Positions 25,240 to 33,881 of a stretch of DNA of 47,443 nt are shown piece by piece. A model generated the notes under the pieces. That model was not told the origin of the DNA. It saw only the letters and a list, made by a program, of their open reading frames with translations, and made no database searches. The DNA lies in the NCBI GenBank assembly GCA_900541415.1, contig UQJP01000028.1, positions 1-47,443 of the forward strand, read 5' to 3'. The translations under genes were made by a program, and so were the position numbers. The first letter of the stretch is position 1. The number at the start of each line of letters is the position of its first letter. The stretch comes from an uncultured Odoribacter sp. Its GTDB lineage: Bacteria > Bacteroidota > Bacteroidia > Bacteroidales > Marinifilaceae.

Positions 25240-26616
25240 ATGGCACAAGTTAAAAATCCACATGTATTAGAGACAGAATCTATCGGAAAGTTGTTGTTGC
25301 AGTATTCCATTCCGGCTATTATCGGGATGACGGTGACTTCGCTTTACAATATTATCGACAGTATTTTTATCGGGCACGGTGTAGGCCCTTTGGCTATTTC
25401 CGGGTTGGCGCTGACTTTTCCGCTGATGAACTTGGTGATTGCTTTTTGCACCCTGATCGGGGTGGGCGGGGCTGCGGTGAGCTCTATCTATCTGGGACAG
25501 AAGGATGACCACAAGGCGACGGAGGTGTTGCACAATGTGTTGTTGCTGTGTTTGATTGCCGGGGTTTGTTTCGGGGGACTGACATCTTATTTTTTAGATC
25601 CGATCTTGTTGTTTTTCGGGGCGAGTGAGCATACGTTGCCTTATGCACGGGATTTTATGCATGTGCTTTTAATGGCGAATCCGTTTTCTTTCGTATTTAT
25701 CGGGCTGAACAATGTGATGCGGGCCACGGGTTATCCGAAGAAAGCCATGTTGTCATCCCTGCTGACGGTGGGGGTGAATGTGATTCTGGCACCGATATTT
25801 ATTTTCGGATTGGATTGGGGAATCAAGGGTGCCGCTATTGCAACGGTGATCGCCCAGTGTTGTGGGGTGGTATGGGTGTTGAATCATTTTTATAATAAAT
25901 CGAGTTATGTGCATTTTCAGAAAGGTTATTACCGCCTGAACTGGCACGTTGTCCGCGCTATATTTTCAATCGGGATGGCTCCGTTTTTGCTGAACGTGTG
26001 TGCCAGTGCCGTGGTTATTATCCTGAATCACAGTTTTAAGAAATACGGTGGTGACCTGGCGATCGGGGCATACGGCATCGTAAACCGGATTTTGATCTTG
26101 TTTGCTATGGTGGTTGTGGGACTGACGCAGGGCATGCAGCCTATTGTCGGGTATAATTTCGGGGCTGCCCGTTACGACCGGGTGCGGCAGGCGCTGAAAA
26201 AGGCGCTGATTGCCGGGGTATCGATTATGACTGTGGGGTGGCTGGTGAACGAGCTTTTCCCGCAACATATCGTGGCGATGTTTTCCGACGATGCGGAATT
26301 GAACAATCTGGCGCAGTTCGGAATCCGTATCTCCTGCCTGATGTTTCCGCTGGTCGGGGCGCAGATTATCATTACAAACTTTTTCCAGTCGATAGGAAAG
26401 GCACAGATTTCTATTTTCCTGTCGCTGGCCCGGCAGTTGCTTTTCCTGATTCCGTTGTTGTTTATCCTGCCCCGTTATTTCGGGATAACCGGAGTGTGGA
26501 GCAGTATGCCTGTGGCGGATTTCATCGCTTTTGTCGCGGCTGCCCTCACGCTAAGGTGGTATGTTAAAAAGATGAAGCGTAACGATTCGGCTGTGCTTGT
26601 GAATAAAAACCTTTGA
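25240..26616 (+). CDS. MATE-family multidrug/cation antiporter
   Basis: A 458-residue, 12-helix exporter of the MATE/DinF type. It has two similar halves, beginning GKLLLQYSIPAIIGMTVTSLYNIIDSIFIG and, in the second half, FSIGMAPFLLNVCASAVVIILN. Typical blocks include NNVMRATGYPKKAM and GMQPIVGYNFGA. It exports drugs or metabolites with proton or sodium import; the substrate is unknown. ATG 25240 is preferred over an upstream start at 25219. Short imperfect hairpins follow the stop, with no clear terminator. Confidence 0.92.
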   Translation: MAQVKNPHVLETESIGKLLLQYSIPAIIGMTVTSLYNIIDSIFIGHGVGPLAISGLALTFPLMNLVIAFCTLIGVGGAAVSSIYLGQKDDHKATEVLHNVLLLCLIAGVCFGGLTSYFLDPILLFFGASEHTLPYARDFMHVLLMANPFSFVFIGLNNVMRATGYPKKAMLSSLLTVGVNVILAPIFIFGLDWGIKGAAIATVIAQCCGVVWVLNHFYNKSSYVHFQKGYYRLNWHVVRAIFSIGMAPFLLNVCASAVVIILNHSFKKYGGDLAIGAYGIVNRILILFAMVVVGLTQGMQPIVGYNFGAARYDRVRQALKKALIAGVSIMTVGWLVNELFPQHIVAMFSDDAELNNLAQFGIRISCLMFPLVGAQIIITNFFQSIGKAQISIFLSLARQLLFLIPLLFILPRYFGITGVWSSMPVADFIAFVAAALTLRWYVKKMKRNDSAVLVNKNL

Positions 26617-26695
26617 CAAGGCAGGACGGGACTGCCGGGAGAAATCTTTTTCCCTGAATTTTCGTAGATAAGTCAAGAATTAAAATTTTCAGATT

Positions 26696-27604
26696 ATGAT
26701 CGAATTTAAACCGGTGACGCCTAAAGATAAGGAACTTTTGACTTCTTTCCTGCTGCCCGGCGAACGGCGGGACGCTAATTTATCGATTGTCAATTTATGT
26801 AGTTGGCAGTTTTTGACTTGTAGTAGTTTTGCCTTTGTGGATGAGTTACTCGTGTTGCGTTTTTGTTTCGACAGTGACCGTACCGTATATTCCATCCCGG
26901 TGGGAGGCGAACGGGCGGGGGATGTGGTGAGGGAGCTCGCCCGTCAGGCTGTGGAGGAGGATTTGCCTTTGTGCATATACGGTATTGTGCCTGAATTGAA
27001 GGAGTTGCTGGAAAAGGTGTTCCCGGAGGTGTTCGAATATAAGGAAAACCGGGATCATTTCGATTATTTGTATCTGCGGAAGGACTTGGCAGAGCTAAAG
27101 GGGAAGGATTACCAGACGAAACGGAATCATGTGAATAAGTTCAGGAAACGTTATGATTTCCGTTTTGTTCCGCTGACGGCGGAAATTGTGCCGGATTGCC
27201 TGCGGCTTTACGATGAGTGGTGCGGAGAAAGGCGTTGCGGGGAGGATGAGGGATTGGCACAGGAGCGGCAGGCGTTGACTTTTGCCCTGGAACGGTTCAG
27301 GGAATTGGATATAACCGGAGGCTCTTTGTGGGTGGAGGGTAGGATGATTGCGTTCACTTTCGGGGCTCCGGTGAATTATGATACGTTTTGCGTGCATGCT
27401 GAAAAAGCCCTGGGAGAGTTCGAAGGGGCTTACAATGCCATTAACCAGGAATTTGCCCGGTATCTTCCGGAGCGGTTTGTCTACCTGAATCGGGAAGAAG
27501 ACCTGGGATTGCCCGGTTTGCGTAAGGCTAAAATGTCATACCGCCCTGTGCGCTTGCTGGAAAAGGGGCTTGCCGTTTGCCCGCCCGGACTTTTGCGCTT
27601 ATAA
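26696..27604 (+). CDS. DUF2156 (phosphatidylglycerol lysyltransferase C-terminal-like) protein
   Basis: 302 residues forming a two-GNAT-like acyltransferase fold. Recognisable blocks are DYLYLRKDLAELKGKDYQTKRNHVNKF, GSLWVEGRMIAFTFGAP and the C-terminal YLNREEDLGLPGLRKAKMSY. The last is close to the MprF/LPG synthase C-terminal domain. The membrane flippase part of MprF is absent, so this is a soluble relative that may transfer an aminoacyl or acyl group to an unknown acceptor. It is convergent with the hybrid kinase. The two stop codons share the palindrome TTATAA (27599-27604). Confidence 0.85.
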   Translation: MIEFKPVTPKDKELLTSFLLPGERRDANLSIVNLCSWQFLTCSSFAFVDELLVLRFCFDSDRTVYSIPVGGERAGDVVRELARQAVEEDLPLCIYGIVPELKELLEKVFPEVFEYKENRDHFDYLYLRKDLAELKGKDYQTKRNHVNKFRKRYDFRFVPLTAEIVPDCLRLYDEWCGERRCGEDEGLAQERQALTFALERFRELDITGGSLWVEGRMIAFTFGAPVNYDTFCVHAEKALGEFEGAYNAINQEFARYLPERFVYLNREEDLGLPGLRKAKMSYRPVRLLEKGLAVCPPGLLRL

Positions 27605-30600
27605 GGCGGGAGATATTTGTAATAATTCTTTGATTTTTGCTTTTAAAGTGGCTGCCTGTATCGGTTTTGAAAGGTAATCGTTGCATCCGGCTTCGAGGGC
27701 TTTGCTTTTGTCGCTATCGAAGGCAAAGGCGGTCAAGGCTATAATCGGGGTATGCGGATCGGTTTTCCGGATGGTGCGGGTGGCTTCCAGTCCGTCCATT
27801 TCCGGCATACGAATATCCATCAGGATCAAAGCGGGATGGTGTTCCCGGTATAAATCCACCGTTTCTATTCCGTTCTGCGCCCAGAGGATTGTGTAATCCT
27901 GCTTGAGGATGGTTGAGGTCAGGATGAAATTGCTTTCCGTGTCTTCGGCCACCAGAATAACCGGTTTGTTAGTAGTTGCCGATTTGCCCTGATTCACGAA
28001 TACCGGAGCCGGAGCGGGTTTTTCTTTTCCTTGAACGGGGATGTAAGGTAATTTGAACCAGAATCGCGAGCCTTTCCCCTCTTCCGATTCCACACCGATG
28101 CTTCCTCCCATTTGTTCCACCATGCTTTTGCAGATGGATAGTCCCAGCCCTGTGCCGTGGATAAAGCTGTTGAGTTTTACAAAACGGTCGAAAATATCTG
28201 CCGCATGTTTGGGAGAAATGCCTATCCCGGTATCGCTTACGTAAAATTCGATCGTGTCGCCTTGCAGGTGATAGCCGAGCCGGATATATCCTGCCGAAGT
28301 AAATTTTATGGCGTTGTTGATGAAGTTGTTGATGATCTGCAATAACCGATTGCGGTCGCCCCTCATTTTACATTCCGGTAAATAGTTTTCAAATTCCAGG
28401 GTAACCCCTTCCGCCGGTTTCATCTCCAGCGAACGGACAATTTCGCGGCAAAGGCTGTTTACGTCCACATCGCCGTATATAATATCGAGCGTACCTGCTT
28501 CGATTTTCGAAAGGTCGAGTACGTCCGAGATCAGTTGCAGCAACAGGTCGCTGTTTTTTTCGATGATTGCGATATATTGCTTCTTCTCTTCCTGATTTTC
28601 AGTTTCCGACAGTAAATTTGAAAATCCGACGATCGCGTTTAGCGGGGTACGGATTTCGTGGCTCATATTGGCGAGGAACGCCGATTTTAGCTTGTCGAGG
28701 GTTTCAGCTTTTTCTTTCGCTTCGATCAACTGGGCTTCCACCTCTTTTAGTTCCGTAATGTCGAAATTCACCCCGATCAGTTCGATGTTACGGGTTTGGG
28801 GATCATAGCCTTTCACGGCAACATAACACCGGATCCATTTCCATCCTCCCTGCCCGTTATCTATCCGCACTTCTTCTTTCAGATTCCCTAAGACTCCCTT
28901 TTCCAGATTGGCGTAAAAAGGATCGATTTTATGGCGGTCTTCGGGGTGTATATGGGGATGGTGGTTTATGATTTCCTCTAAAGGCGTATCTTCCGTTTCT
29001 CCCCAGTTCTTATACCATTGCTCGATGGCGAATCCGGTTTTGGTTCCTATGTTCCATTTGAAATACCCCACTTTGGCAAATTCGGCAATGATTGAAAAGA
29101 AACTTTCAAATTCTTTGATTTTACTGTAAGTCGTGGTGGTTTCGGTGTTGTCGATGAGCAACAGCAGGTAATTTTCCAGTTCGTTATTGGAGTCGTAGAG
29201 CGTGGTTAGTTTGACGATGATGTCTTTCACGCCTTTCTCTTTCGTTTTGTAATAGCCCTGAATACCGGAAAAATCGTATTTTATTTGAAAATCGACATCT
29301 TCCTTGTTTTTGATTTTTTGCTTGATCTCGTTGGGAACGTTGGGATTGTCGAACAGATTCACTCCCAATCCCCAGCTCTTATCCTGCAATCCGAAAATTT
29401 CCACATCTTTGTCGTTCATGTCCCGCAGGTAACCGTCTTTATCGTAGATCTCGATTCCTACAGGGATGTTTTTGTAGATGTTACGCAAGGTCTTTTCGCT
29501 CCGGTCCAAGGCTTCGTGTGCTTTCACAATGTCGGTCATATCCGAGAAAATAACCGTTATTTCATCGGGATCGGGGCTATATATGACCATTCGCAGGAAT
29601 TTATTCTGCGAAGGTATTTTGTGGGTTGTCTGTAATGTGGTTTGCTTTGTAAGAACAGGCCACATGTCTTGCAGTTGCTTTTGCAACATATCTTCAGGGA
29701 CGTTTAATTCCCTGGCCGTTTTGTGGGCGAAATTGGCAATGGGGTAACCCGTGATCTGCTCGAAAGCGGGATTGATGTCCAGAAAAATATAGTCGTAAGG
29801 TTGTCTTTCCCGGTCGTAGAGAATTTTAAGCCGCGCATACCCTAAAGGCATGTGTTGGTATAGGTTTTTGAAATATTCCCTTTCCTTCCGGGCTGTCTGT
29901 TCCGATTTCTGCAGTTCAATGCAAATACTGATGATATTGCTCATCGCAGAAAGCCATTGGTAATCTTCGTTTGTCCAGGAATGGTGCTCATCGGTGATGT
30001 CCACCCCGAGATAACCTCCTGCCCGGTCTTTGGCAATCATGGGAACTACCATAATCGATTTGATGCCCTGTTTCTCTAAGACCTCTCTTTCACTGACAGC
30101 CTCAGGAGGGAGTTCGTCGAGGTTGAAAAGGACAATTGGAGTGTAGGTCTGTATCTGGAGCGACCACCAGGGTGTTCCGCTGATCGGGAAACGTTGTAGA
30201 TTCTCTTTTTCGGCAGATACTCCCTGTGCCAAAACTTCGTAGGTACAGGTTTGCAACTGCTGTTCAAAATCGTATTCGAAGATATAGGTACGGCTGCCGT
30301 TGAATTGGAGCAGGATGTCTTTCAAAATGTTGTTGATCTCCCGGCTGGGGTCTTCCGTTTTTAGGAATGAAAGTAAAGAGCGCGAAATGCTGTTTTGTCG
30401 GGAAAGTAATTCGTTGAGTTGTTGCTGGTGGTTTTCCAGTGAAAATTTCTGGGGATGATTGATGGCCTGCAAGTAACCCCAGCCCACCAGATGTCCTTTT
30501 TCATCCCTTTCTTTTTGCCCTAAGCGGGAATGCACCCAGATTTCGCCGTATATGGTGTTGATGGGGTAGACCTGTTCGTAAATGTCCTGTGTTTGGGAAA

Positions 30601-30817
30601 CGGGAGATTTCGAATAGATCCGGCTACGGAAATGCTCCGGGATGAGTTGTGCAAAATCTTCAAATCGGATGATGTTCGATTCCAGTTTCAGTATTTCAGT
30701 TATATCATCGGAAAACAGATAGGTTTGAGTATGAAAATCCGCCTTCCACCATCCCCATTGTGCCAGTTTGTGAAGATCCTGAAGTTTTTCCCAACTGATT
30801 TTTGATTGTGAATCCAT
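27599..30817 (-). CDS. Soluble hybrid sensor histidine kinase with PAS/GAF sensors and receiver
   Basis: 1072 residues with no membrane segment. Domains in order: PAS-like (about 15-120), GAF (130-300; Cys, Trp and His present, ligand unknown), PAS (310-430), PAS (440-560), PAS/PAC (570-690), HisKA with phospho-accepting H720 in MSHEIRTPLNA, HATPase with N-box NNFINNAIKF (about 830), G-boxes DTGIGI (862-867) and GTGLGLSICKSM, and a receiver with D1001 in LILMDIRMPEMDG. It has no output domain, so its phosphoryl group should pass to another protein. The receiver resembles the orphan regulator at 3719-4102. The signal is probably cytosolic (redox, metabolite or gas). Confidence 0.94.
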   Translation of the reverse strand: MDSQSKISWEKLQDLHKLAQWGWWKADFHTQTYLFSDDITEILKLESNIIRFEDFAQLIPEHFRSRIYSKSPVSQTQDIYEQVYPINTIYGEIWVHSRLGQKERDEKGHLVGWGYLQAINHPQKFSLENHQQQLNELLSRQNSISRSLLSFLKTEDPSREINNILKDILLQFNGSRTYIFEYDFEQQLQTCTYEVLAQGVSAEKENLQRFPISGTPWWSLQIQTYTPIVLFNLDELPPEAVSEREVLEKQGIKSIMVVPMIAKDRAGGYLGVDITDEHHSWTNEDYQWLSAMSNIISICIELQKSEQTARKEREYFKNLYQHMPLGYARLKILYDRERQPYDYIFLDINPAFEQITGYPIANFAHKTARELNVPEDMLQKQLQDMWPVLTKQTTLQTTHKIPSQNKFLRMVIYSPDPDEITVIFSDMTDIVKAHEALDRSEKTLRNIYKNIPVGIEIYDKDGYLRDMNDKDVEIFGLQDKSWGLGVNLFDNPNVPNEIKQKIKNKEDVDFQIKYDFSGIQGYYKTKEKGVKDIIVKLTTLYDSNNELENYLLLLIDNTETTTTYSKIKEFESFFSIIAEFAKVGYFKWNIGTKTGFAIEQWYKNWGETEDTPLEEIINHHPHIHPEDRHKIDPFYANLEKGVLGNLKEEVRIDNGQGGWKWIRCYVAVKGYDPQTRNIELIGVNFDITELKEVEAQLIEAKEKAETLDKLKSAFLANMSHEIRTPLNAIVGFSNLLSETENQEEKKQYIAIIEKNSDLLLQLISDVLDLSKIEAGTLDIIYGDVDVNSLCREIVRSLEMKPAEGVTLEFENYLPECKMRGDRNRLLQIINNFINNAIKFTSAGYIRLGYHLQGDTIEFYVSDTGIGISPKHAADIFDRFVKLNSFIHGTGLGLSICKSMVEQMGGSIGVESEEGKGSRFWFKLPYIPVQGKEKPAPAPVFVNQGKSATTNKPVILVAEDTESNFILTSTILKQDYTILWAQNGIETVDLYREHHPALILMDIRMPEMDGLEATRTIRKTDPHTPIIALTAFAFDSDKSKALEAGCNDYLSKPIQAATLKAKIKELLQISPAL

Positions 30818-30926
30818 TTATAACGATTGAAAGATTTTACTCCGACTTATTTTATGCGAAAATAGAGATTAATTTGCGAGAAACCTATTTCTTAATTGAT
30901 ATATTGTGTAACTTTCGACTGTTTAG

Positions 30927-30947
30927 CCGGGAATGTATTTTTCCCGG
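30927..30947 (+). promoter_or_regulatory. Hairpin in the map leader
   Basis: CCGGGAA/TTCCCGG with a 7-nt loop, ending 17 nt before ATG 30965. It could affect translation initiation. Evidence is limited to the pairing. Confidence 0.3.
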
Positions 30948-30964
30948 TATTTAATTTTTGTAAA

Positions 30965-31825
30965 ATGAAATGGATTAAGAATGACAAGGGCGGTTTCGGT
31001 GGTGCTGAGGGCGAATTATCGGCTATCGAACAGAAGATGCAATCTTTTAAGTCGAAAGGTTTTCATGTGCCTTCACGCAAGCTGCTCAAAACCCCTGAAC
31101 AAATCGAGGGAATCCGGCGTAGTTCCGCTATCAATACGGCGGTGCTCGATCTGGTGGCCGGACAGATTCACGAGGGGATGACTACGGAGGAGATTGATAA
31201 GCTGGTTTATAATTATACGGTGGCTCACGGAGCTATCCCTGCTCCCCTGAATTTCGAGGGATTTCCGAAAAGTGTCTGTACGTCGGTCAATGACGAGGTA
31301 TGCCACGGAATTCCCAGTGAACAGGTGGTGCTTCGCCGGGGCGATATTGTGAATGTGGATGTATCGACGATATTGGACGGTTATTTTTCGGATGCTTCCC
31401 GGATGTTTATGATCGGGGAGGTGGCTCCCGAAGCGAAACGGCTGGTGGAAGTGGCGCACGAATGCCTGGAGCTGGGGTTGAAAGCGGCGAAACCCTGGGC
31501 GTGCCTGGGGGATGTGGGGGCTGCGGTGCAGGCTCATGCCGAGAAAAACGGCTATTCGGTGGTGAGGGAATTTGGAGGGCACGGTGTGGGGCTGAAATTC
31601 CATGAAGAGCCTTTTGTGAGCCATGTGGGACGTCCCGGAACGGGGATGCTGCTGGTGCCCGGTATGGTTTTTACCATAGAGCCGATGATTAATCTGGGGA
31701 AACGCAGGATATATATCGATGAAGAAAACGGCTGGACGGTGCTCACCGACGACGGGCAGCTTTCGGCACAATGGGAGTATACGGTTTTGATTACGGAAAC
31801 CGGAACAGAGGTTTTGACCCACTGA
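30965..31825 (+). CDS. map: Type I methionine aminopeptidase
   Basis: 286 residues. It removes the initiator Met from nascent proteins. The pita-bread fold metal ligands are visible: D in NVDVSTILDGYFSDAS (two Asp), H in GGHGVGLKFHEEP, E in FTIEPM, and E in SAQWEYTV. About 40 extra residues precede the core (MKWIKNDKGGFGG...), longer than E. coli Map (264), without a zinc-finger pattern. ATG 30965 is used. It is divergent from the hybrid kinase and followed by a clear terminator. Confidence 0.96.
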   Translation: MKWIKNDKGGFGGAEGELSAIEQKMQSFKSKGFHVPSRKLLKTPEQIEGIRRSSAINTAVLDLVAGQIHEGMTTEEIDKLVYNYTVAHGAIPAPLNFEGFPKSVCTSVNDEVCHGIPSEQVVLRRGDIVNVDVSTILDGYFSDASRMFMIGEVAPEAKRLVEVAHECLELGLKAAKPWACLGDVGAAVQAHAEKNGYSVVREFGGHGVGLKFHEEPFVSHVGRPGTGMLLVPGMVFTIEPMINLGKRRIYIDEENGWTVLTDDGQLSAQWEYTVLITETGTEVLTH

Positions 31826-31864
31826 CCGGGCTGTTTGTCCCGGAAAAACGGGGACGATTATATA

Positions 31865-31902
31865 GAAAATCTGCCGGACTGGAACTTTCCGGCAGATTTT
31901 TC
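31865..31902 (+). terminator. Terminator of map
   Basis: 12-bp stem AAATCTGCCGGA/TCCGGCAGATTT (31867-31878 / 31888-31899) with a 9-nt loop, continuing into TTTTT. Confidence 0.88.
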
Positions 31903-31935
31903 GTATTTTGTAGCAACACTTAAAACGAAGAAATC

Positions 31936-32628
31936 ATGAGATACAAAGGGATATTATTAGCCGGATTATTTTTGCTGGGAATGGTATGGGGTGCGGAGGC
32001 CCAAACGATAGAAACAACCGTGAAACGGGATGCCGGAGGACTGTTTGTGTTGCCGCCGATGCCTTATCCGGCCGATGTCCTTGCGCCCGTTATCGGAGTG
32101 GAAACCATGAATCTGCATTATGGAAAACATTTTCAGGGGTATATCAATAACCTGAATAAATTGATTGCGGGTACACCGTTTGAACATGCTTCCCTGCCGG
32201 ATATTGTGGCTTATTCTTCCGGGGCGGTGTTCAATAATGCTGCCCAGGCTTTGAATCACGATATTTATTTCAATACGTTTTCTCCCCGGGCCAAACAGCA
32301 GCCTTCGGGAGCTTTGCTGAAAGCGATCGAGAAAGAATGGGGATCGACGGATGCTTTTAAACAGGCGTTTGAAACGGCCGCCAATGGAATTTTCGGTTCC
32401 GGCTGGGCGTGGCTGGCCCAAACTCCACAGGGAGAACTGGTGATTCTTGCGGAAAGCAATGCGGGAAATCCGCTGACGAAAGGGTATACACCCCTGCTGG
32501 GCGTGGATGTGTGGGAACATGCTTATTATCTCGACTATCAGAATAAGCGTGCCGATCACCTGAAACAGCTTTGGACGATTATCGACTGGGGAAAGGTGGA
32601 GAACCGCTATAAGCCTGCCGGGAAATAG
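31936..32628 (+). CDS. Exported Fe-type superoxide dismutase
   Basis: 230 residues. A signal peptide (MRYKGILLAGLFLLGMVWG, cleavage about AEA-QT at 22/23) precedes a complete SOD domain. Metal ligands are H61 (LHYGKHF), H108 (ALNHDIYF), and D191 and H195 (DVWEHAYYLDY). Q104 in NNAAQALNH, with Ala in SNAGNPL, follows the iron-enzyme pattern rather than manganese. The signal peptide is unusual for Bacteroidales Sod, which is normally cytosolic; this enzyme should act in the periplasm or at the surface. It ends 6 nt before the stop of the convergent minus-strand gene. Confidence 0.92.
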   Translation: MRYKGILLAGLFLLGMVWGAEAQTIETTVKRDAGGLFVLPPMPYPADVLAPVIGVETMNLHYGKHFQGYINNLNKLIAGTPFEHASLPDIVAYSSGAVFNNAAQALNHDIYFNTFSPRAKQQPSGALLKAIEKEWGSTDAFKQAFETAANGIFGSGWAWLAQTPQGELVILAESNAGNPLTKGYTPLLGVDVWEHAYYLDYQNKRADHLKQLWTIIDWGKVENRYKPAGK

Positions 32629-32641
32629 GATTTCCTATTTC
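32622..32641. terminator. Compact hairpin built on two convergent stop codons
   Basis: GAAATAGG-ATTT-CCTATTTC: both TAG stops (sod plus strand, next gene minus strand) lie inside the stem. There is no T run on either side, so it is perhaps a pause or protection element rather than a strong terminator. Confidence 0.4.
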
Positions 32642-33213
32642 TTGAATCCGAATCCGCTGTTCCCGAAACGTTCGTTCCAGTCGGAGGTCAGGGTATACCA
32701 GTCGTCGAACAGGCGATTGCGTATCTTGTCCATAAATATTTCGCCTTCTTTGCCTTTTAATATCCGTTCGTTCGGAATGCCTGTGAGGTAGTTTTTCCAG
32801 AGTTCTTCGCCGGATTGTTCAAATTCGAGGAATAGCACGTTTTCCGACAGGGATAATTGTCCGTTTGTTCCGATCTTATAGGTTTGTTGCCCCGCTCCGT
32901 AAGGGGAAGTGGGAGCAAATCCCGCCTTTGCCCAATAGCGGTAGAGGGTCAGGGTGCTGTCCGTTGTTTCGTAATCGCCGATCATGACTGTTTCTGTGTT
33001 ACATTCTTTTTGAATGCTGCCCAGGTTTGCTGTGAAAACAGGTTGGGCCTTTCCCGCTGCGTAGACCGATAGGGTACGTTGCTGTATGTCGTCCATCAGG
33101 GTGTCGGTTACCGAGAAGGTGAGTTTTTGTCCTTGCCTGGAACGGGTTTTCTGCTGTCCGAAGGTGAAGCAGGAATAGAAAAGGATGAAAGTGATCAGAA
33201 AAAAAGGCTTCAT
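32635..33213 (-). CDS. Hypothetical exported protein, third gene of panE operon
   Basis: 192 residues with an N-terminal signal (MKPFFLITFILFYSCFTFGQ). The Cys is followed by FTFGQ and is not a convincing lipobox, so secretion by SPI is likely. The body is beta-rich with no family I recognise. Blocks include LFLEFEQSGEELWKNYL and DDWYTLTSDWNERFG. It follows the HAD gene by 20 nt and is probably co-transcribed with it and panE. Confidence 0.65.
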   Translation of the reverse strand: MKPFFLITFILFYSCFTFGQQKTRSRQGQKLTFSVTDTLMDDIQQRTLSVYAAGKAQPVFTANLGSIQKECNTETVMIGDYETTDSTLTLYRYWAKAGFAPTSPYGAGQQTYKIGTNGQLSLSENVLFLEFEQSGEELWKNYLTGIPNERILKGKEGEIFMDKIRNRLFDDWYTLTSDWNERFGNSGFGFKK

Positions 33214-33233
33214 GGGAATGATTGACTATGTGG

Positions 33234-33881
33234 TTAAATAAAGTTCAGTATATCGTAGGGGCGTTCGGCGATGTGGTTTGCCCCGTTTTCTTCCAGTTCC
33301 CGGCGGGGACGGAATCCCCAGGTGACGCCTACCGACGTGACCCCGCTGTTGGCGGCCGTTTGCATATCTACGCCGGAGTCGCCCACATACAGGGTTTCGG
33401 TGTTGGGGACACCCGTTTGCGATAGGATGTAATGAATCACGGCGGGATCGGGTTTGACCGGAACGCCTTCTTTTTGCCCTGCCACCACCTTGAACAGCGA
33501 CGATCCGAAATAGTGGCGGATCAGTTCGTCGGTTCCCTGATGATATTTGTTAGAAGCCACCGCCAGTAATATTCCTTTTTCGTTGAGCACTTCCAGCACC
33601 GACGCAATGCCCTGATAAGGGCGGGTGAGGTCGGTTTTATGCTGCTGGTAGTATTTCACAAATTCCTGTTTAATCCGGTTTACCGTAGCTTCGTTTCGCT
33701 GGTCTTGCGGCAAAGCCCGTTCGATGAGTTTGGTGATGCCGTTTCCTACAAAGTATGGATATTCCGAAAGGGCGTGTTCCGGAAATCCGGACTGCCGGAG
33801 GGCATAATTGGTGCTGACAGCAAGGTCGTCGATCGTATTGAGTAGTGTGCCGTCGAGGTCAAAAATAACTAAGCGGGTCAT
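33234..33881 (-). CDS. HAD-family phosphatase, phosphoglycolate-phosphatase-like
   Basis: 215 residues. Motif I is FDLDGTLLNT (D8, D10), motif II VASNKYH, motif III VKPDP, and motif IV YVGDSGVD. It has a C1 helical cap, as in Gph. Gph removes phosphoglycolate produced during DNA repair, but related enzymes hydrolyse pyrophosphate or sugar phosphates; specificity is not proven. Its ATG overlaps the panE stop by 4 nt, so translational coupling is likely. Confidence 0.88.
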   Translation of the reverse strand: MTRLVIFDLDGTLLNTIDDLAVSTNYALRQSGFPEHALSEYPYFVGNGITKLIERALPQDQRNEATVNRIKQEFVKYYQQHKTDLTRPYQGIASVLEVLNEKGILLAVASNKYHQGTDELIRHYFGSSLFKVVAGQKEGVPVKPDPAVIHYILSQTGVPNTETLYVGDSGVDMQTAANSGVTSVGVTWGFRPRRELEENGANHIAERPYDILNFI

